This document shows positions 9,234 to 18,016 of a DNA stretch of 64,000 bases, one piece after another. The notes below the pieces were generated by a model, which did no database searches, had not been told where the DNA came from, and saw only the letters and a program-made list of their open reading frames with translations. Both the position numbers and the translations under genes were made by a program. The stretch spans positions 3,872,501 through 3,936,500 of the forward strand of contig NZ_ARWB01000001.1 of the NCBI RefSeq assembly GCF_000384475.1. Direction: 5' to 3'. This DNA is from Methylopila sp. M107. GTDB taxonomy: Bacteria > Pseudomonadota > Alphaproteobacteria > Rhizobiales > Methylopilaceae. The stretch's first letter is position 1, and the number at the start of each line of letters is the position of its first letter.

Positions 9234-9809
9234 TCAGCCGCCAAAGTCGGCCAGCAGCGCGTCGACTTCGGCCTGCGCGATGGCGTCGGCCTTGCCCTGC
9301 GGGCCGTTCAGCAGAAGCTCGCGCGCCCGTCTGTCGCGCGCGCTCTGCGGCTCCGCCGCCATGGCGGGCAGCGTCACGCTCTCGATGGCCTCGGCCACGC
9401 GGGTGATGCGCTGCTCGATCTGCGAGACCGTGTCGCTGACGCGGCTGATCAGCTGGCCCGTCACGTCCTGGAACGCGCAGGCCTCGAAGATCGCCATCGA
9501 CTTGTCGGCGACCAGGGCCTTGTAGGCGGCGGCGTCCGCGGCGTCGGCCTGCAGCATCGCCTCGACCGCCTCCATGATCGCATTGGCGGCCGTCTCGGTC
9601 GCGGCGGTGATCTCGCCGAGCTGGCGGCCGGCGGCGGGCAGCCGGGTGGTGGTCAGCTCGCAGCGCCGGAGCTGGGAGATCTCGGCGCGCATCGCCGAAA
9701 TCTCGCCCGCGAAGCGGCGCAGCTCCTCGACGACCTTCAGCGCCTCGGACATCGGGACGCCCTCGGGGCCCTTCGGAATTCCAGTCCGCGGGTGAGCGGC
9801 GCTCGCCAT
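9234..9809 (-). CDS. cheZ: CheZ-type chemotaxis phosphatase
   Basis: A 191-residue, mostly helical protein. The segment ACAFQDVTGQLISRV has the CheZ active-site arrangement: Asp115 and Gln119 correspond to the acidic residue and the catalytic Gln of E. coli CheZ, which speeds loss of phosphate from CheY-P. The C-terminal tail [14 protein letters not shown] resembles the CheZ helix that docks on CheY. Its start overlaps the stop of the adjacent cheY by one base (TGATG), so the two are translationally coupled. It may instead begin at the internal Met at residue 20. No cheA, cheW or receptor gene is nearby. Confidence 0.82.
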   Translation of the reverse strand: MASAAHPRTGIPKGPEGVPMSEALKVVEELRRFAGEISAMRAEISQLRRCELTTTRLPAAGRQLGEITAATETAANAIMEAVEAMLQADAADAAAYKALVADKSMAIFEACAFQDVTGQLISRVSDTVSQIEQRITRVAEAIESVTLPAMAAEPQSARDRRARELLLNGPQGKADAIAQAEVDALLADFGG

Positions 9810-10189
9810 CAGCCGGTCACAGCCGCGATCTTGGCCTTCAGCGTGTCGGCGGTGAACGGCTTGACGATGTAGTTCGATACGCCCGCCTTCTTGGCCATGA
9901 TGACGTTCTCGGCCTTGGACTCGGCCGTCACCATGATGAACGGGGTGCGGCCGAGCGATTCGTCGCCGCGGACCTCGCGCAGCAGCTCGATGCCGGTCAT
10001 CGGCTCCATGTTCCAGTCGGAGATCACGAGGCCATACTTCTTCTCGCGCATCTTGCCGAGCGCCTCGGACCCGTCGCTCGCCTCGTCGATGTCGGCGAAT
10101 CCGATCTGCGACAGCAGGTTTCGGATGATCCTCAGCATCGTCTTGTAGTCGTCGACGATCAGCACGGGGGTCGTGCAGTCGAGGGCCAT
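9809..10189 (-). CDS. cheY: CheY-like single-domain response regulator
   Basis: A 126-residue receiver domain with no output domain. Seen: acidic pair Asp13-Asp14 in LIVDDYKTM, phospho-acceptor Asp58 in VISDWNMEPMTG, the conserved Thr in MVTAES and the Lys in YIVKPF. The YKTM/DWNM pattern is typical of chemotaxis CheY proteins that bind the flagellar motor switch. I chose ATG 10189 because the longer frame to 10360 adds 57 residues unlike any receiver and runs into the divergent promoter region. The cheZ partner follows directly. Confidence 0.9.
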   Translation of the reverse strand: MALDCTTPVLIVDDYKTMLRIIRNLLSQIGFADIDEASDGSEALGKMREKKYGLVISDWNMEPMTGIELLREVRGDESLGRTPFIMVTAESKAENVIMAKKAGVSNYIVKPFTADTLKAKIAAVTG

Positions 10190-10382
10190 GGCGTTCGCGC
10201 TCCGTCCGGAAAACCGACCGCGTCGGCCGATGGACGCGGGTAAAATCGTTTCCGAACCTGCACGACTTCCATTGACGAACCGTTGCCGAGGCCGTTCAAG
10301 CGTCCGACAAAAGACGCGTTGCGCCGCAATCGGCCCCGCCGCAGAGTGCGGCGCGAACATCCAGAAAGATCAAGATTTTACG

Positions 10383-10868
10383 ATGACCGCCGCACTTCCG
10401 ACGTCGGACGACGAGCCGCATCCCCACGGCCCCCAGAAGGCGTTCGAGGATCTCGAAGTCGGCCAGCAGGCCGAAATCGTCCAGGAAGTGACCGCGGACG
10501 TGGTGAAGCGATTCGCGGCGCTGACCGGCGACACCAACCCGATTCATCTCGACGAAGCCTATGCGGCAAATACGAGATTCGGCGGCCGCATCGCGCACGG
10601 GCTCTACACCGCGAGCCTGATTTCGGCGGTGCTCGGCACCAAGCTGCCGGGGCCGGGGGCGATCTATCTGTCGCAGACGGTCAAGTTCCGCGCGCCAGTG
10701 ATGATCGGCGACACGGTGACGGCGCAAGTCGAGATCACCGCGCTCGATCCCGCCCGCCAGCGCGCGACCTTCTTCTGCACCTGCACGGTCGGCGAAAAGG
10801 TCGTGCTCGACGGCGAGGCGCAGATCATGGTGCCGACGCGCGACGAGATCGAAGCCGAGCTGGCCTGA
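10383..10868 (+). CDS. phaJ: MaoC-family (R)-specific enoyl-CoA hydratase
   Basis: A 161-residue hot-dog fold protein. The hydratase signature ALTGDTNPIHLDEAYA carries the catalytic Asp50 and His55 and is followed by FGGRIAHGLYTASLIS. Members hydrate crotonyl-CoA-type enoyl-CoAs to (R)-3-hydroxyacyl-CoAs, often feeding polyhydroxyalkanoate synthesis; that role is inferred here. ATG 10383 starts a normal-length protein, while the open frame upstream (to 10173) lies in the divergent region with cheY. The next gene, ribF, starts about 20 nt downstream. Confidence 0.85.
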   Translation: MTAALPTSDDEPHPHGPQKAFEDLEVGQQAEIVQEVTADVVKRFAALTGDTNPIHLDEAYAANTRFGGRIAHGLYTASLISAVLGTKLPGPGAIYLSQTVKFRAPVMIGDTVTAQVEITALDPARQRATFFCTCTVGEKVVLDGEAQIMVPTRDEIEAELA

Positions 10869-10890
10869 ACCAGGGCCGCCCGCCGACGTC

Positions 10891-11913
10891 TTGACGGCGG
10901 CTTCCGAGGCGGGCCATTTCCAGGCGACCGCCGCGATCGATCGGCCCAGCCGCTTGTCAGATCTTCAGCTTCTCGATCCCGAAATCCTGCCGCCCGGCCT
11001 GCGCGACGGCCATGTCGTGGTCGGCAATTTCGACGGCGTGCACCGCGGCCACCAGTCGGTGATCCGGCAGGCGGCGGAGCCGGCGCGGGCGGCGGGGCGG
11101 CCCGTGGTCGCGTTGACCTTCGAGCCGCATCCGCGGTCGTTCTTCCAGCCCGACCGTCCGCTGTTCCGCCTCACCGGGCGCGACGAGAAGGCGCGTCAGC
11201 TGGCGCGCGCGGGCGTGGACGCGACCGTGGTGCTGACCTTCGACTGCGCGCGGTCGACGCAGGAGGCGGAGGATTTCGTCGCGGACGTCCTGGTCGGCCG
11301 GCTCGCGGCCCACACGGTGGTGGTCGGCTGGGATTTCCATTTCGGCCGCGCCCGGAAGGGCTCGCCGGCCTTTCTGGCCGAGGCGGGCCCCCGCCACGGT
11401 CTCTATGTCGAGGTCGCGCCGCCCTACGGCGGATCGACGCCAATTTCATCGAGCATGATCCGCGACCATCTCGCCGCCGGCGAGGTGCTGGCCGCGGGGC
11501 GGCTGCTCGGCCGCCGCTGGATTCTCGAGGGCGAGGTCGCCCATGGCGACGCGCGCGGCCGCGACCTCGGCTTCCCGACCGCGAACATCCGCCTCCCGCC
11601 CGAAACGCGCTTGGCTTTCGGAATCTACGCCGTGCGCGCGCTGGTCGACGGCCGGATCGTCAGTGGGGCCGCGAGCTATGGCCGGCGACCCCAGTTCGAC
11701 GACGGCGCGCCGCTGTTCGAGACTTACCTCATGGATTTCTCGGGCGACCTTTACGGCAAGCCGCTCAGGATCGAGCTCGTCTCGCGGCTTCGCGGCGAGG
11801 AGAAGTTCGTGTCCGTCGAGGCGCTCGTCGCCCAGATGGCGCGCGACGTCGAGAACGCCCGCGCCGCGCTAGCGGCTCCCGAGGATCCGCTCGCGCCGAG
11901 CGCGCTGGCCTGA
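10891..11913 (+). CDS. ribF: Bifunctional riboflavin kinase / FAD synthetase
   Basis: A 340-residue protein making FMN from riboflavin and ATP, then FAD from FMN. The N-terminal adenylyltransferase half has [13 protein letters not shown], the FEPHPRSFF motif and SSSMIRDHL. The C-terminal kinase half has [15 protein letters not shown] and YGRRPQFD. The length is usual for the prokaryotic fusion. No ATG lies upstream of the conserved start: the frame begins at TTG 10891, and another TTG at 10954 is possible, so the first 20 or so residues are uncertain. No FMN riboswitch is evident upstream. Confidence 0.93.
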   Translation: MTAASEAGHFQATAAIDRPSRLSDLQLLDPEILPPGLRDGHVVVGNFDGVHRGHQSVIRQAAEPARAAGRPVVALTFEPHPRSFFQPDRPLFRLTGRDEKARQLARAGVDATVVLTFDCARSTQEAEDFVADVLVGRLAAHTVVVGWDFHFGRARKGSPAFLAEAGPRHGLYVEVAPPYGGSTPISSSMIRDHLAAGEVLAAGRLLGRRWILEGEVAHGDARGRDLGFPTANIRLPPETRLAFGIYAVRALVDGRIVSGAASYGRRPQFDDGAPLFETYLMDFSGDLYGKPLRIELVSRLRGEEKFVSVEALVAQMARDVENARAALAAPEDPLAPSALA

Positions 11914-12023
11914 GTTCCGGGCGCGCTCAGCGCCCCGACTGTCTTCCGTCGCCCGCCGGGCGTCGCATTCTCGCGCGACGCTTGCTAGAAGGCGGCCGAC
12001 AAATTCGTTCCGGAAAGCCCGAA

Positions 12024-15000
12024 ATGCCCTCCGACGCCCCCGCGACCGCTCGCGACTATTCAGAAACCCTGTTCCTGCCGCGCACGGATTTTCCGATGCG
12101 CGCCGGCCTGCCGCAGCGCGAGCCGGAATTCCTCGCCCGCTGGAACGAAATCAAGCTCTACGAGAAGCTCCGCGAAGCCGCGAAGGGCCGCAAGAAATAC
12201 GTCTTGCATGACGGCCCGCCTTACGCCAACGGCCACCTTCACATCGGCCACGCGCTCAACAAGGTCCTGAAGGACGTCGTGGTGCGCACCCGCCAGATGG
12301 CGGGCTTCGACTCGAACTACGTGCCCGGCTGGGACTGCCACGGCCTGCCGATCGAGTGGAAAGTGGAAGAGGGCTACCGCGCCAAGGGCCTCAACAAGGA
12401 CGAGGTCCCGGTCATCGAGTTCCGGAAGGAATGCCGGGACTACGCGGCGCACTGGATCGGCGTGCAGTCGGAAGAATTCCAGCGGCTCGGCGTGACCGGC
12501 GACTGGGCCGACCCGTACACGACCATGAAGTTTTCGGCCGAAGCGCAGATCGCCCGCGAGATCATGGATTTCGCACGCAGCGGCCAGCTCTATCGCGGGT
12601 CGAAGCCGGTGATGTGGAGCGTGGTCGAGCGCACGGCGCTGGCGGAAGCCGAGATCGAATACGCCGAGTTCTTGAGCGACACGGTGTTCGTGGCTTTTCC
12701 GCTTCTTCCCCCTCTCCCCTTGAGGGAGAGGGTCGGGGTGAGGGGTGACGGCGGCGCGGAGTCCGGAGAGGGCGCAGCCGCCACCCCCGCCCCCGACCCC
12801 TCCCCTCAAGGGGGAGGGGAGTTGCGCGGCGCCTCCGTCGTCATCTGGACCACCACGCCGTGGACCCTGCCGGGCAACCGCGCGATCGCCTATTCGCCGA
12901 AGATCGCCTACGGACTCTATGAAGTCACCGAAGCGCCCGACGATAATTGGGCCAAGGTCGGCCAGCGTTTCCTGCTCGCCGACGCGCTTGCGGCGGGCGT
13001 GTTCAAGGCCGCGAAGGTCACGGGCTTCGAGAAGGTCCGCGCCGTCGGCGCCGAGGAACTTGCGGGCCTGAGCGCGAACCACCCCCTCGCCCATCTCGGC
13101 TACGATTTCCAGATTCCGCTCCTCGCCGGCGACCACGTCACAGACGACGCCGGCACGGGCTTCGTGCACACGGCGCCGGGCCATGGCCGCGAGGACTTCG
13201 AGCTCTGGTCGGACTCGAAGAACGAACTGATCGCGCGCGGGATCAGCCCAAAAATCCCCTACACGGTCGACGCCGAGGGCTTCCTCACCAAGGACGCGCC
13301 GGGCTTCACCGGCCGCTCCGTCATCACCGAGAAGGGCGACAAGGGCGACGCCAACCAAGCGGTGATCGAGGCGCTGGTCGAGGTCGGTCGACTGGTCGCG
13401 CGCGGAAAGCTGCGACACCAATATCCGCATTCATGGCGTTCCAAGAAGCCGGTGATCTTCCGCAACACGCCGCAGTGGTTCATCCACATGGACCACGACA
13501 TCGCCGGACCCGCCGACACGCTGCGGAGCCGCGCGCTCGCGGCGATCGAGGCCACCGCGTTCTATCCGCCGCAGGGAAAAAACCGGCTTCGCGGCATGAT
13601 CGAGAGCCGGCCCGACTGGGTGGTGTCGCGCCAGCGCGCCTGGGGCGTGCCGATCTGCGTGTTCGTGAACAAGAAGACCGGCGAGCTGCTCGCCGACGAC
13701 GCCGTCGACAACCGCATCGCGGGCGCCTTCGAGACGGAAGGCGCCGACGCCTGGTTCGCCGACAGCGGCGCGCGCTTCCTCGGCAACGATTATTCGCTCG
13801 ACGAGTACGAGAAGGTCGCCGACATCCTCGACGTCTGGTTTGATTCAGGTTCGACCCACGCCTATGTGCTCGATCGCCGGCCGGACCTCGCGCCGAAGCG
13901 CAAGGTCGACGGCGGCGAGGACGAGGTTCTCTACCTCGAAGGCTCCGACCAGCATCGCGGCTGGTTCCACTCCTCGCTGCTCGAAAGCTGCGGCACGCGC
14001 GGCCGCGCGCCCTACGACGCGCTGCTGACCCACGGTTTCGTGCTCGACGAGCAGGGGCGCAAGATGTCGAAGTCGCTCGGCAACGTCGTCGCGCCGCAGG
14101 ACGTCATCAAGCAGTCGGGCGCCGACATTCTGCGGCTTTGGGTTGTGACCTCGGACTATGAGGACGACCTCAGGATCGGTCAGGAGATCCTGAAGACCGC
14201 GACCGACGCCTACCGAAAGCTCCGCAACACGCTGCGCTGGATGCTGGGGGCGCTCGCGCATTACGACGGCGAGCCAGTCGCCTTCGACGAGACGCCGGAG
14301 CTCGAGCGCTACATCCTGCACCGGCTGGCGGAGGTCGACGCGGAGATCGGCGCGGCCTACGAGGCGTTCGACTTCAAGCGCGGCTTCGCGGCGCTGTTCA
14401 CCTTCCTGACCAACGACCTCTCGGCGTTCTATTTCGACGTCCGCAAGGACGCGCTCTATTGCGATCCGGCGTCTTCGGTCACGCGGCGGGCGTGCCTCAC
14501 CGTCGTCGACCGCGTGTTCCGTGCGCTGGTGACGCGGCTCGCGCCTTTGCTCCCATTCACGGCGGAAGAGACCTGGCTGTCGCGCTTCCCCTCGGACGAC
14601 GGCTCGGTCCATCTCGAACTGTTCGCAGGCTCCGCCGACGACTGGCGCGACGAAGCGCTGGCCGCGAAGTGGGAGAAGATCCGCCGCGTCCGGCGCGTGG
14701 TGACGGGCGCGATCGAGATCGAGCGGGCGGCCAAGCGCATCGGCTCGTCGCTCGAGGCCGCGCCGGTCGTGCATATCGCCGACGAAGCCTTGCGCTCGGC
14801 GCTCGAAGGCGTCGACCTCGCAGAAGTCGCGATCACCAGCGCGATCTCGGTCGAGGCCGGGGAGGGGCCCGCGGAAGCGTTCCGGTTGCCCGAGGTTGCG
14901 GGCGTGTCCGTCGAGGTGAAGCGCGCCGAGGGCAAGAAATGCGCGCGCTCGTGGAAGGTTTCGCCCGAGGTGGGGTCGGACCCGGAGTTCCCGGAAATCA

Positions 15001-15059
15001 CTCCGCGGGACGCGAAGGCGATGCGCGAATGGCTGGCCCTGCGCGGGGAGGCGGCGTGA
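12024..15059 (+). CDS. ileS: Isoleucine--tRNA ligase carrying an in-frame palindromic repeat insertion
   Basis: A 1011-residue class Ia aminoacyl-tRNA synthetase that charges tRNA-Ile. HIGH is at residues 73-76, the KMSKS loop at about 680-684, and the editing-domain signature [13 protein letters not shown] follows residue 270. I chose ATG 12024 ([17 protein letters not shown]); the frame open to 11982 adds 14 unconserved residues. Between SDTVFVAFP and [12 protein letters not shown] about 40 residues of Pro/Gly/Arg-rich sequence (about 228-266) are encoded by a GC-rich palindromic element whose relatives lie in intergenic DNA elsewhere in the window. The frame stays open and both catalytic motifs are intact, so the gene is presumably functional. 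Confidence 0.95.
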   Translation: MPSDAPATARDYSETLFLPRTDFPMRAGLPQREPEFLARWNEIKLYEKLREAAKGRKKYVLHDGPPYANGHLHIGHALNKVLKDVVVRTRQMAGFDSNYVPGWDCHGLPIEWKVEEGYRAKGLNKDEVPVIEFRKECRDYAAHWIGVQSEEFQRLGVTGDWADPYTTMKFSAEAQIAREIMDFARSGQLYRGSKPVMWSVVERTALAEAEIEYAEFLSDTVFVAFPLLPPLPLRERVGVRGDGGAESGEGAAATPAPDPSPQGGGELRGASVVIWTTTPWTLPGNRAIAYSPKIAYGLYEVTEAPDDNWAKVGQRFLLADALAAGVFKAAKVTGFEKVRAVGAEELAGLSANHPLAHLGYDFQIPLLAGDHVTDDAGTGFVHTAPGHGREDFELWSDSKNELIARGISPKIPYTVDAEGFLTKDAPGFTGRSVITEKGDKGDANQAVIEALVEVGRLVARGKLRHQYPHSWRSKKPVIFRNTPQWFIHMDHDIAGPADTLRSRALAAIEATAFYPPQGKNRLRGMIESRPDWVVSRQRAWGVPICVFVNKKTGELLADDAVDNRIAGAFETEGADAWFADSGARFLGNDYSLDEYEKVADILDVWFDSGSTHAYVLDRRPDLAPKRKVDGGEDEVLYLEGSDQHRGWFHSSLLESCGTRGRAPYDALLTHGFVLDEQGRKMSKSLGNVVAPQDVIKQSGADILRLWVVTSDYEDDLRIGQEILKTATDAYRKLRNTLRWMLGALAHYDGEPVAFDETPELERYILHRLAEVDAEIGAAYEAFDFKRGFAALFTFLTNDLSAFYFDVRKDALYCDPASSVTRRACLTVVDRVFRALVTRLAPLLPFTAEETWLSRFPSDDGSVHLELFAGSADDWRDEALAAKWEKIRRVRRVVTGAIEIERAAKRIGSSLEAAPVVHIADEALRSALEGVDLAEVAITSAISVEAGEGPAEAFRLPEVAGVSVEVKRAEGKKCARSWKVSPEVGSDPEFPEITPRDAKAMREWLALRGEAA
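12706..12822. repeat. Palindromic element inside ileS
   Basis: The two arms (about 12708-12744 and 12783-12820) are imperfect inverted copies built on CTCCCCTTGAGGGAGAGGG and CCCTCCCCTCAAGGGGGAGG, around a core of about 40 nt. The arm design matches the intergenic elements at 15078, 43570 and 44399, though the core differs. It sits in frame at the start of the ileS editing domain. Confidence 0.8.
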
Positions 15060-15077
15060 AAGAGTCAGGCGCCCTAT

Positions 15078-15214
15078 TCCCCTCCCCCTTGCGGGGAGGC
15101 GCTAGGGGTGGGGGTGGTTCAGAATTGAGCTCCAAGCGCCGCTCCGCTCGACGCTCGGCCACGAGCACTGTTCTGAACCACCCCCACCCTTACCCTCCCC
15201 GCAAGGGGGAGGGA
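15078..15214. repeat. GC-rich palindromic element between ileS and lspA
   Basis: The left arm CCCTCCCCCTTGCGGGGAGG and its extension pair with the right arm CCCTCCCCGCAAGGGGGAGG. The core of about 55 nt ends in the sequence TTCTGAACCACCCCCACCC that also closes the elements at 43570 and 44399. It fills most of the 244-nt ileS-lspA gap. No open frame here is credible. Confidence 0.85.
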
Positions 15215-15303
15215 GGCGGCTTCGTGGCGTCTGCTTTCCGAACGATCCCGGCTCTGCGCGGCTGCGCCGTTTCGGCCGGGATGACGTCGTCAGGGCTCGC
15301 CGC

Positions 15304-15801
15304 ATGACCCTCGCGCCTCCCGCCCGCACGGCGCTGTGGCTCGCGGCCGCGATCTTCGGCGTCGACCAGGCCATCAAGATCTGGGCGCTGTTCGTGTTCG
15401 ACCTCGCCGACAAGGGCCGCGTCGCGGTCGGGCCGGTGTTCGACCTCGTGCTGATCTGGAACCGCGGCATCTCCTATGGCCTGTTCCAGCAGGACACCGA
15501 ACTCGGCCGTTGGGCGCTGGTCGCGATCCATGTCGTGGCGTCGATCGCGATCACGTTCTGGATCGTCCGCGAGCGCGAGCGGTTTACCGCCCTCGGCCTC
15601 GCGCTGATCCTCGGCGGCGCGGTCGGCAACGGGCTCGACCGCATCCTCTACGGCGCGGTCGTGGACTATGCTCTCCTGCACTGGGGCGCGGTCACCTGGT
15701 ACGTGTTCAACCTGGCCGACGCCGCAATCGTTGCGGGCGTCGTGCTCCTTCTGTATGGTGCGCTCCGCGGCGCGACCGGAGCGAGCGAGGCTCAGCCTTA
15801 A
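15304..15801 (+). CDS. lspA: Lipoprotein signal peptidase (signal peptidase II)
   Basis: A 165-residue inner-membrane aspartic protease that removes signal peptides from prolipoproteins after diacylglyceryl transfer. Four hydrophobic segments are visible. The family signatures are VDQAIKIW near the N-terminus, the IWNRGISYGLF loop, GNGLDR, and the catalytic Asp motifs VVDYALLHW and FNLADAAI. Length is typical. ileS-lspA adjacency is a common bacterial arrangement. Confidence 0.95.
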   Translation: MTLAPPARTALWLAAAIFGVDQAIKIWALFVFDLADKGRVAVGPVFDLVLIWNRGISYGLFQQDTELGRWALVAIHVVASIAITFWIVRERERFTALGLALILGGAVGNGLDRILYGAVVDYALLHWGAVTWYVFNLADAAIVAGVVLLLYGALRGATGASEAQP

Positions 15802-15835
15802 GGGTCGCCACGCCGCTCTTTGGAGCAGAACGACC

Positions 15836-16450
15836 ATGCGCCACATCAAGGCCTGCATCGCGTCCGCGGCGATCGCCGCCGCCTTCGCGCTTCCGGCGCC
15901 GGCTTTCGCCCAGGACATGGGCTCGAACCCCATCACGGATTTCTTCGACGGGCTCGGACTCGGCGCGAAGGAGAAGCCGGACATCGACTATCAGGAGCGC
16001 GCGCCGCTGGTGCCGCCCTCGCAGAGCGGCCAGCTGCCGCCGCCGCAGCCGAAGAGCGCGGCCCGCGAAGGCGTGGCCTGGCCGAACGATCCGGACGTCG
16101 CCGCCCGCGCCGAGCGCAAGGCGCGCAACAACAAGGTCCCGACCGAGACCTACAGCTACCAGATGGACCGCAGCCCGCGCGTCGATCCGGACGAGCTGAG
16201 CTCCCGCCGCACGGCCGGCGCGAGCGTTTCCAGGGGGCCGGCCGACGCGACGCGCGGCGACAACGAGATCACCCGCTCCCAGCGCGGCGAGCTCGACGGC
16301 AAGATCATCCGCGGCGGCGAGGCGCCCGCGCCGGGCTCCCGCGCGCGGCTGACCGATCCTCCGGGCGGCTACATGGTCGGCAACGGCGTGACGGCCCAGG
16401 CCGAGCCCGAGAAGAAGCCGTGGTACAAGCGGATGCTCGGCCAGAACTGA
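15836..16450 (+). CDS. Secreted proline-rich protein of unknown function
   Basis: A 204-residue protein with a clear Sec signal peptide (MRHIKACIASAAIAAAFALP, likely cut after AFA). The mature part is hydrophilic and Pro/Arg-rich, with PPSQSGQLPPPQP, PPGGYMVG and a terminal KKPWYKRMLGQN. I recognise no enzyme motif. ATG 15836 has TGGAG upstream; an open frame reaching back to 15668 overlaps lspA and is shadow. Its place between lspA and an M16 peptidase pair suggests an envelope role, which is inference. An intrinsic terminator follows at 16536. Confidence 0.75.
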   Translation: MRHIKACIASAAIAAAFALPAPAFAQDMGSNPITDFFDGLGLGAKEKPDIDYQERAPLVPPSQSGQLPPPQPKSAAREGVAWPNDPDVAARAERKARNNKVPTETYSYQMDRSPRVDPDELSSRRTAGASVSRGPADATRGDNEITRSQRGELDGKIIRGGEAPAPGSRARLTDPPGGYMVGNGVTAQAEPEKKPWYKRMLGQN

Positions 16451-16535
16451 CGGACCCGGTCCGTTCGGCGGTCTTTCATGCGCCGCCGTCGGTGCCTATG
16501 TTGAGCCTGCGCTCAATGCGCGGCGCACGATCTCG

Positions 16536-16563
16536 AAGCCGCCGCACTTGCGGCGGCTTTTTT
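16536..16563 (+). terminator. Rho-independent terminator
   Basis: A perfect 10-bp stem, AAGCCGCCGC at 16536-16545 with GCGGCGGCTT at 16550-16559, has a 4-nt loop ACTT and runs into TTTTTT. It ends the ileS-lspA-15836 transcript and precedes the M16 pair. This is the clearest intrinsic terminator in the window. Confidence 0.92.
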
Positions 16564-16601
16564 GTTTCCGGAAGGACCGCAGACCATATGGCGAAGTCGA
16601 C

Positions 16602-17972
16602 ATGGCGATGACGGAGCCCGCGGGCGACACGGGCCTGAAGGCCGGCGCACCGGATGGAGCCGGCCGGGCGTTCGGGCCGGACGTCTCGACCTTCACGCTC
16701 GATAACGGCCTGGAAGTCGTCGTCATTCCGGACCGGAGGGCGCCGGTCGTGACCCATATGATCTGGTACAAGGTCGGTTCGGCCGACGAGCATCGCGGCG
16801 TCTCGGGCGTCGCGCATTTCCTCGAGCACCTGATGTTCAAGGGCACCGAGAAGCACCCCGCCGGCGCGTTCAGTCATGCGGTCGCGGAGCTTGGCGGCCA
16901 GGAGAACGCGTTCACCTCCTACGACTACACCTCCTACTTCCAGCGCGTCGCGCGCGAGCACCTCAAGACCGTGATGGCCTATGAGGCCGACCGCATGACG
17001 GGCCTGCGGCTCACCGACGAGGTCGTGAATCCCGAGCGCGACGTCATTCTCGAAGAGCGCCGCTCCCGGGTCGACGGCGACCCGAGCGCCCAGCTCGGCG
17101 AGGCGCTGGCCGCGACGCTTTACGTGAACCACCCCTACGGCCAGCCGATCATCGGCTGGGAGCACGAGATCGAGAAGCTCGACCGGCACGACGCGATCGC
17201 GTTCTACGAGCGCTTCTACACGCCGAACAACGCGATCCTCGTGGTCGCCGGCGACGTGTCGCCCGAAGAGGTGCGCGCGGCGGCCGAGGACACCTACGGG
17301 CTGATCGCCCGCCGGGCCGATCCCGGCCCCCGCGCCCGGGCGACCGAGCCGGAGCCGCGCGCCGCCCGCCGCGTCGCGCTCGCCGATCCGCGCGTGACGC
17401 AGCCGTCCGTCCAGCGCAGCTATCTGTCGCCGTCCTACGAGACCGCGAAGGGCGACCGCGCCTATGCGCTCGACCTGCTGGCGCAGCTGCTCGGAGGCGG
17501 CACGACCAGCCGGCTCTACAAGGCGCTCGTGGTCGAGAAGGGCCTCGCGGCCAATGCGGGCGCCTGGTACCAGGGCGACGCGCTCGACGACGGGCGGTTC
17601 GCGGTCTACGCGGTGCCGCGCGGCGACGCGACGCTCGCCGAGCTCGAGGTCGCCATCGACCAGGAGATCGCGCGCGTCGCAGCCGAGGGGCCGAGCACGG
17701 CCGAGCTCGAACGCGCCAAGACGCGGCTCGTCGCCGACACGATCTACGCGCAGGACAGCCAGGCGACGCTCGCGCGCATCTATGGCGCCTCGCTCGCGAC
17801 CGGCGGCACCGTGGAGGAGGTCCGCGACTGGCCGGACCGGATCCGCGCGGTGACGCCGCAAGCCGTCCGCGACGCCGCCCGCGAGACGCTGGACCGGCGC
17901 CGCTCGGTCACGGGCGAACTGGTCTACGCGCCCGCGACGGACGCGCCGCCGCTGGCCGGGGCCGCGATCTGA
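16602..17972 (+). CDS. M16 family zinc metallopeptidase, catalytic subunit
   Basis: A 456-residue pitrilysin-family protein with the inverted zinc motif HFLEH at residues 72-76, followed by LMFKGT and the downstream EERRSRVD segment that gives the third ligand. YDYTSYFQ and GGGTTSRLYKALV are further family marks. I chose ATG 16602 (MAMTEP); the frame open to 16548 starts inside the terminator hairpin. It is paired with a second M16 protein at 18017, the usual arrangement of catalytic and non-catalytic half-peptidases. Substrate is unknown, probably peptides in the periplasm. Confidence 0.9.
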   Translation: MAMTEPAGDTGLKAGAPDGAGRAFGPDVSTFTLDNGLEVVVIPDRRAPVVTHMIWYKVGSADEHRGVSGVAHFLEHLMFKGTEKHPAGAFSHAVAELGGQENAFTSYDYTSYFQRVAREHLKTVMAYEADRMTGLRLTDEVVNPERDVILEERRSRVDGDPSAQLGEALAATLYVNHPYGQPIIGWEHEIEKLDRHDAIAFYERFYTPNNAILVVAGDVSPEEVRAAAEDTYGLIARRADPGPRARATEPEPRAARRVALADPRVTQPSVQRSYLSPSYETAKGDRAYALDLLAQLLGGGTTSRLYKALVVEKGLAANAGAWYQGDALDDGRFAVYAVPRGDATLAELEVAIDQEIARVAAEGPSTAELERAKTRLVADTIYAQDSQATLARIYGASLATGGTVEEVRDWPDRIRAVTPQAVRDAARETLDRRRSVTGELVYAPATDAPPLAGAAI

Positions 17973-18016
17973 GCCTCCGGCGTTTCGCCGGACCGAAACC
18001 AACCGAGGACAGCTTC

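Noticed and set aside
10869-10960. FMN riboswitch in front of ribF
   Set aside because: The gap to the preceding gene is only about 20 nt and no conserved RFN-type stems are visible.
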